This document shows positions 45,441 to 46,135 of a stretch of 46,135 nt of DNA, piece after piece. Where the stretch lies: the NCBI GenBank assembly GCA_024233135.1, contig JACKPZ010000027.1:1-46135 (forward strand), written 5' to 3'. Both the position numbers and the translations under genes were made by a program. Below the pieces are notes generated by a model. The model was given only the letters and a program-made list of their open reading frames with translations. It was not told where the DNA came from and searched no databases. This stretch comes from Akkermansiaceae bacterium. Lineage in GTDB: Bacteria; Verrucomicrobiota; Verrucomicrobiia; Verrucomicrobiales; Akkermansiaceae. Position 1 is the stretch's first letter. Each line of letters opens with the position of its first letter.

Positions 45441-45511
45441 TCCGCTCCGCCGTGTCATTTTGGGCTTTTCGCCCCGCCCTGAATCCCGATACTCCCGCCC
45501 ACGCGCCCAGC

Positions 45512-45587
45512 GCCGGCTTAGCTCAGTTGGTAGAGCAGCTGATTTGTAATCAGCAGGTCGTCGGTTCGAGTCCGACAGCCGGCTCCA
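45512..45587 (+). tRNA. tRNA-Thr (anticodon TGT)
   Basis: A 76-nt cloverleaf with encoded CCA. The acceptor GCCGGCT pairs with AGCCGGC. The D arm is GCTC-AGTTGGTA-GAGC. The anticodon stem is GCTGA/TCAGC with loop TTTGTAA, so the anticodon TGT reads ACA. The T arm is GTCGG-TTCGAGT-CCGAC. It lies 71 bp after aat. Confidence 0.97.
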
Positions 45588-45636
45588 TTCGCCCGCCTCC
45601 TACGAGGTGGTTGCGATGGTCTCCGAGGCGGGGGGA

Positions 45637-46135
45637 TCAATTGGTTTCGACCCGGAAGAACGCCTTCGGACTGTTCTCCAGAGCCGCGGGAAACGGAAAT
45701 GTGGCGGACGTCGTGCCTCCCTGGGCGTCGATGCCGCTGGCGGCGGTGTGAGGAAACCCGTTCAGATCGGCCGATGCGGTTACGCGGTAGCGCCAGCCGG
45801 GTGAGGACGCCCAGGAAAGGGTGGCGGTGTTGGCCGCCGGCGAGATGGACGAGGTCTTCACCCGGAGCCGGTTGCGGAGGATGGCGAGCACCCGCGTGGA
45901 GAAGCTGGTGTAGGAGTTGTAGGTGCCGTTGAACCAGACGAGCGTCTCGTCGAACGGGCTGTTCTCCGGGATGATCGGACGCAGGTTGTCCTGCTCCGAG
46001 TTCGAAGTGACGGGCGTCCATGTGAAAGTGAGTCCGCCGTCGCTGGTGACGCCCTTGAAGATCTCGAAGCGGGCGTTCGCCGCGAGCGGGACGTTGTTGA
46101 TGTCGGCGAGGTCGAACGGGTTGGCCGCGTTGGTG
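45637..46135 (-). CDS. 3' part of a secreted BNR-repeat-like protein (truncated by window edge)
   Basis: The minus-strand frame is open from base 46135 to the TGA at 45637 (165 codons). The N-terminal portion visible (FEIFKGVTSDGGLTFTWTPV, NLRPIIPENSP, DETLVWFNGTYNSYTSF) resembles BNR repeat-containing proteins, a beta-propeller type found in lyases and sialidase-like enzymes. The last 75 residues (LSWASSPGWRYRVTASADL, ending SPKAFFRVETN) are the same C-terminal domain found in the four amylases. The catalytic part is outside the window. It converges on the tRNA gene. Confidence 0.75.
   Translation of the reverse strand, partial: TNAANPFDLADINNVPLAANARFEIFKGVTSDGGLTFTWTPVTSNSEQDNLRPIIPENSPFDETLVWFNGTYNSYTSFSTRVLAILRNRLRVKTSSISPAANTATLSWASSPGWRYRVTASADLNGFPHTAASGIDAQGGTTSATFPFPAALENSPKAFFRVETN

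Overview
The window is high-GC bacterial DNA from what looks like a verrucomicrobial chromosome (phylum Verrucomicrobiota). This is an inference from gene content. Very large secreted multidomain hydrolases share a C-terminal domain ending in an F-(Y/F)-R motif. There is an ECF sigma factor of the Rhodopirellula/Verrucomicrobium type with a membrane FecR-like partner, a glutaredoxin-MauE fusion, and an archaeal-style GatCA pair. No insertion sequence, prophage, rRNA or CRISPR array is visible.

Left part (1-14.5 kb), housekeeping. The minus strand carries the start of a secreted protein cut by the window edge, then miaA, ffh, a secreted polysaccharide deacetylase, a DUF3817 membrane protein and an AcpH-type phosphodiesterase. 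The plus strand carries a short putative membrane protein, an unusual short SecA and an AmpG-like MFS permease. A membrane-anchored SurA/PpiD-like chaperone follows on the minus strand, then a sodium-symporter-like permease fused to a hotdog thioesterase (plus) and ispH (minus).

Centre (14.6-41.5 kb), extracellular alpha-glucan utilisation. Four giant secreted enzymes lie on the plus strand in two groups. Group 1 is a 2736-residue GH13 plus GH57-like fusion followed 11 bp later by a 1285-residue divergent GH13. Group 2 is an apparent operon: ECF sigma factor, FecR/LamG-like anti-sigma (ATGA overlap), a GH57 enzyme with a CBM25-like starch-binding module, and a 1758-residue protein with two GH13 domains. 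The second GH13 domain of that last protein is a paralogue of the group 1 divergent GH13. All four enzymes end in the same C-terminal domain, and the truncated BNR-like protein at the right edge ends in it too. This makes it a candidate export or surface-sorting module. Between the two groups lie gatC-gatA (minus), an AT-rich divergent promoter region, a candidate structured RNA ending in a perfect intrinsic terminator, and an unrecognised secreted protein with an SH3-like C-terminus.

Right part (41.5-46.1 kb). A glutaredoxin-MauE membrane fusion (minus) is followed by a tight queF-queC-queD-folE2 operon for 7-deazaguanine (queuosine precursor) synthesis, then aat, a tRNA-Thr(TGT), and the 3' part of a secreted BNR-repeat-like protein on the minus strand.

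Inferred working model: the sigma/anti-sigma pair senses a surface signal and drives synthesis of secreted, possibly surface-attached amylases that attack starch- or glycogen-like glucans. The most notable points are the GH13-GH57 fusion, the duplicated divergent GH13 with its own accessory module, the shared C-terminal domain, and the structured RNA with terminator at 28.6-28.75 kb.
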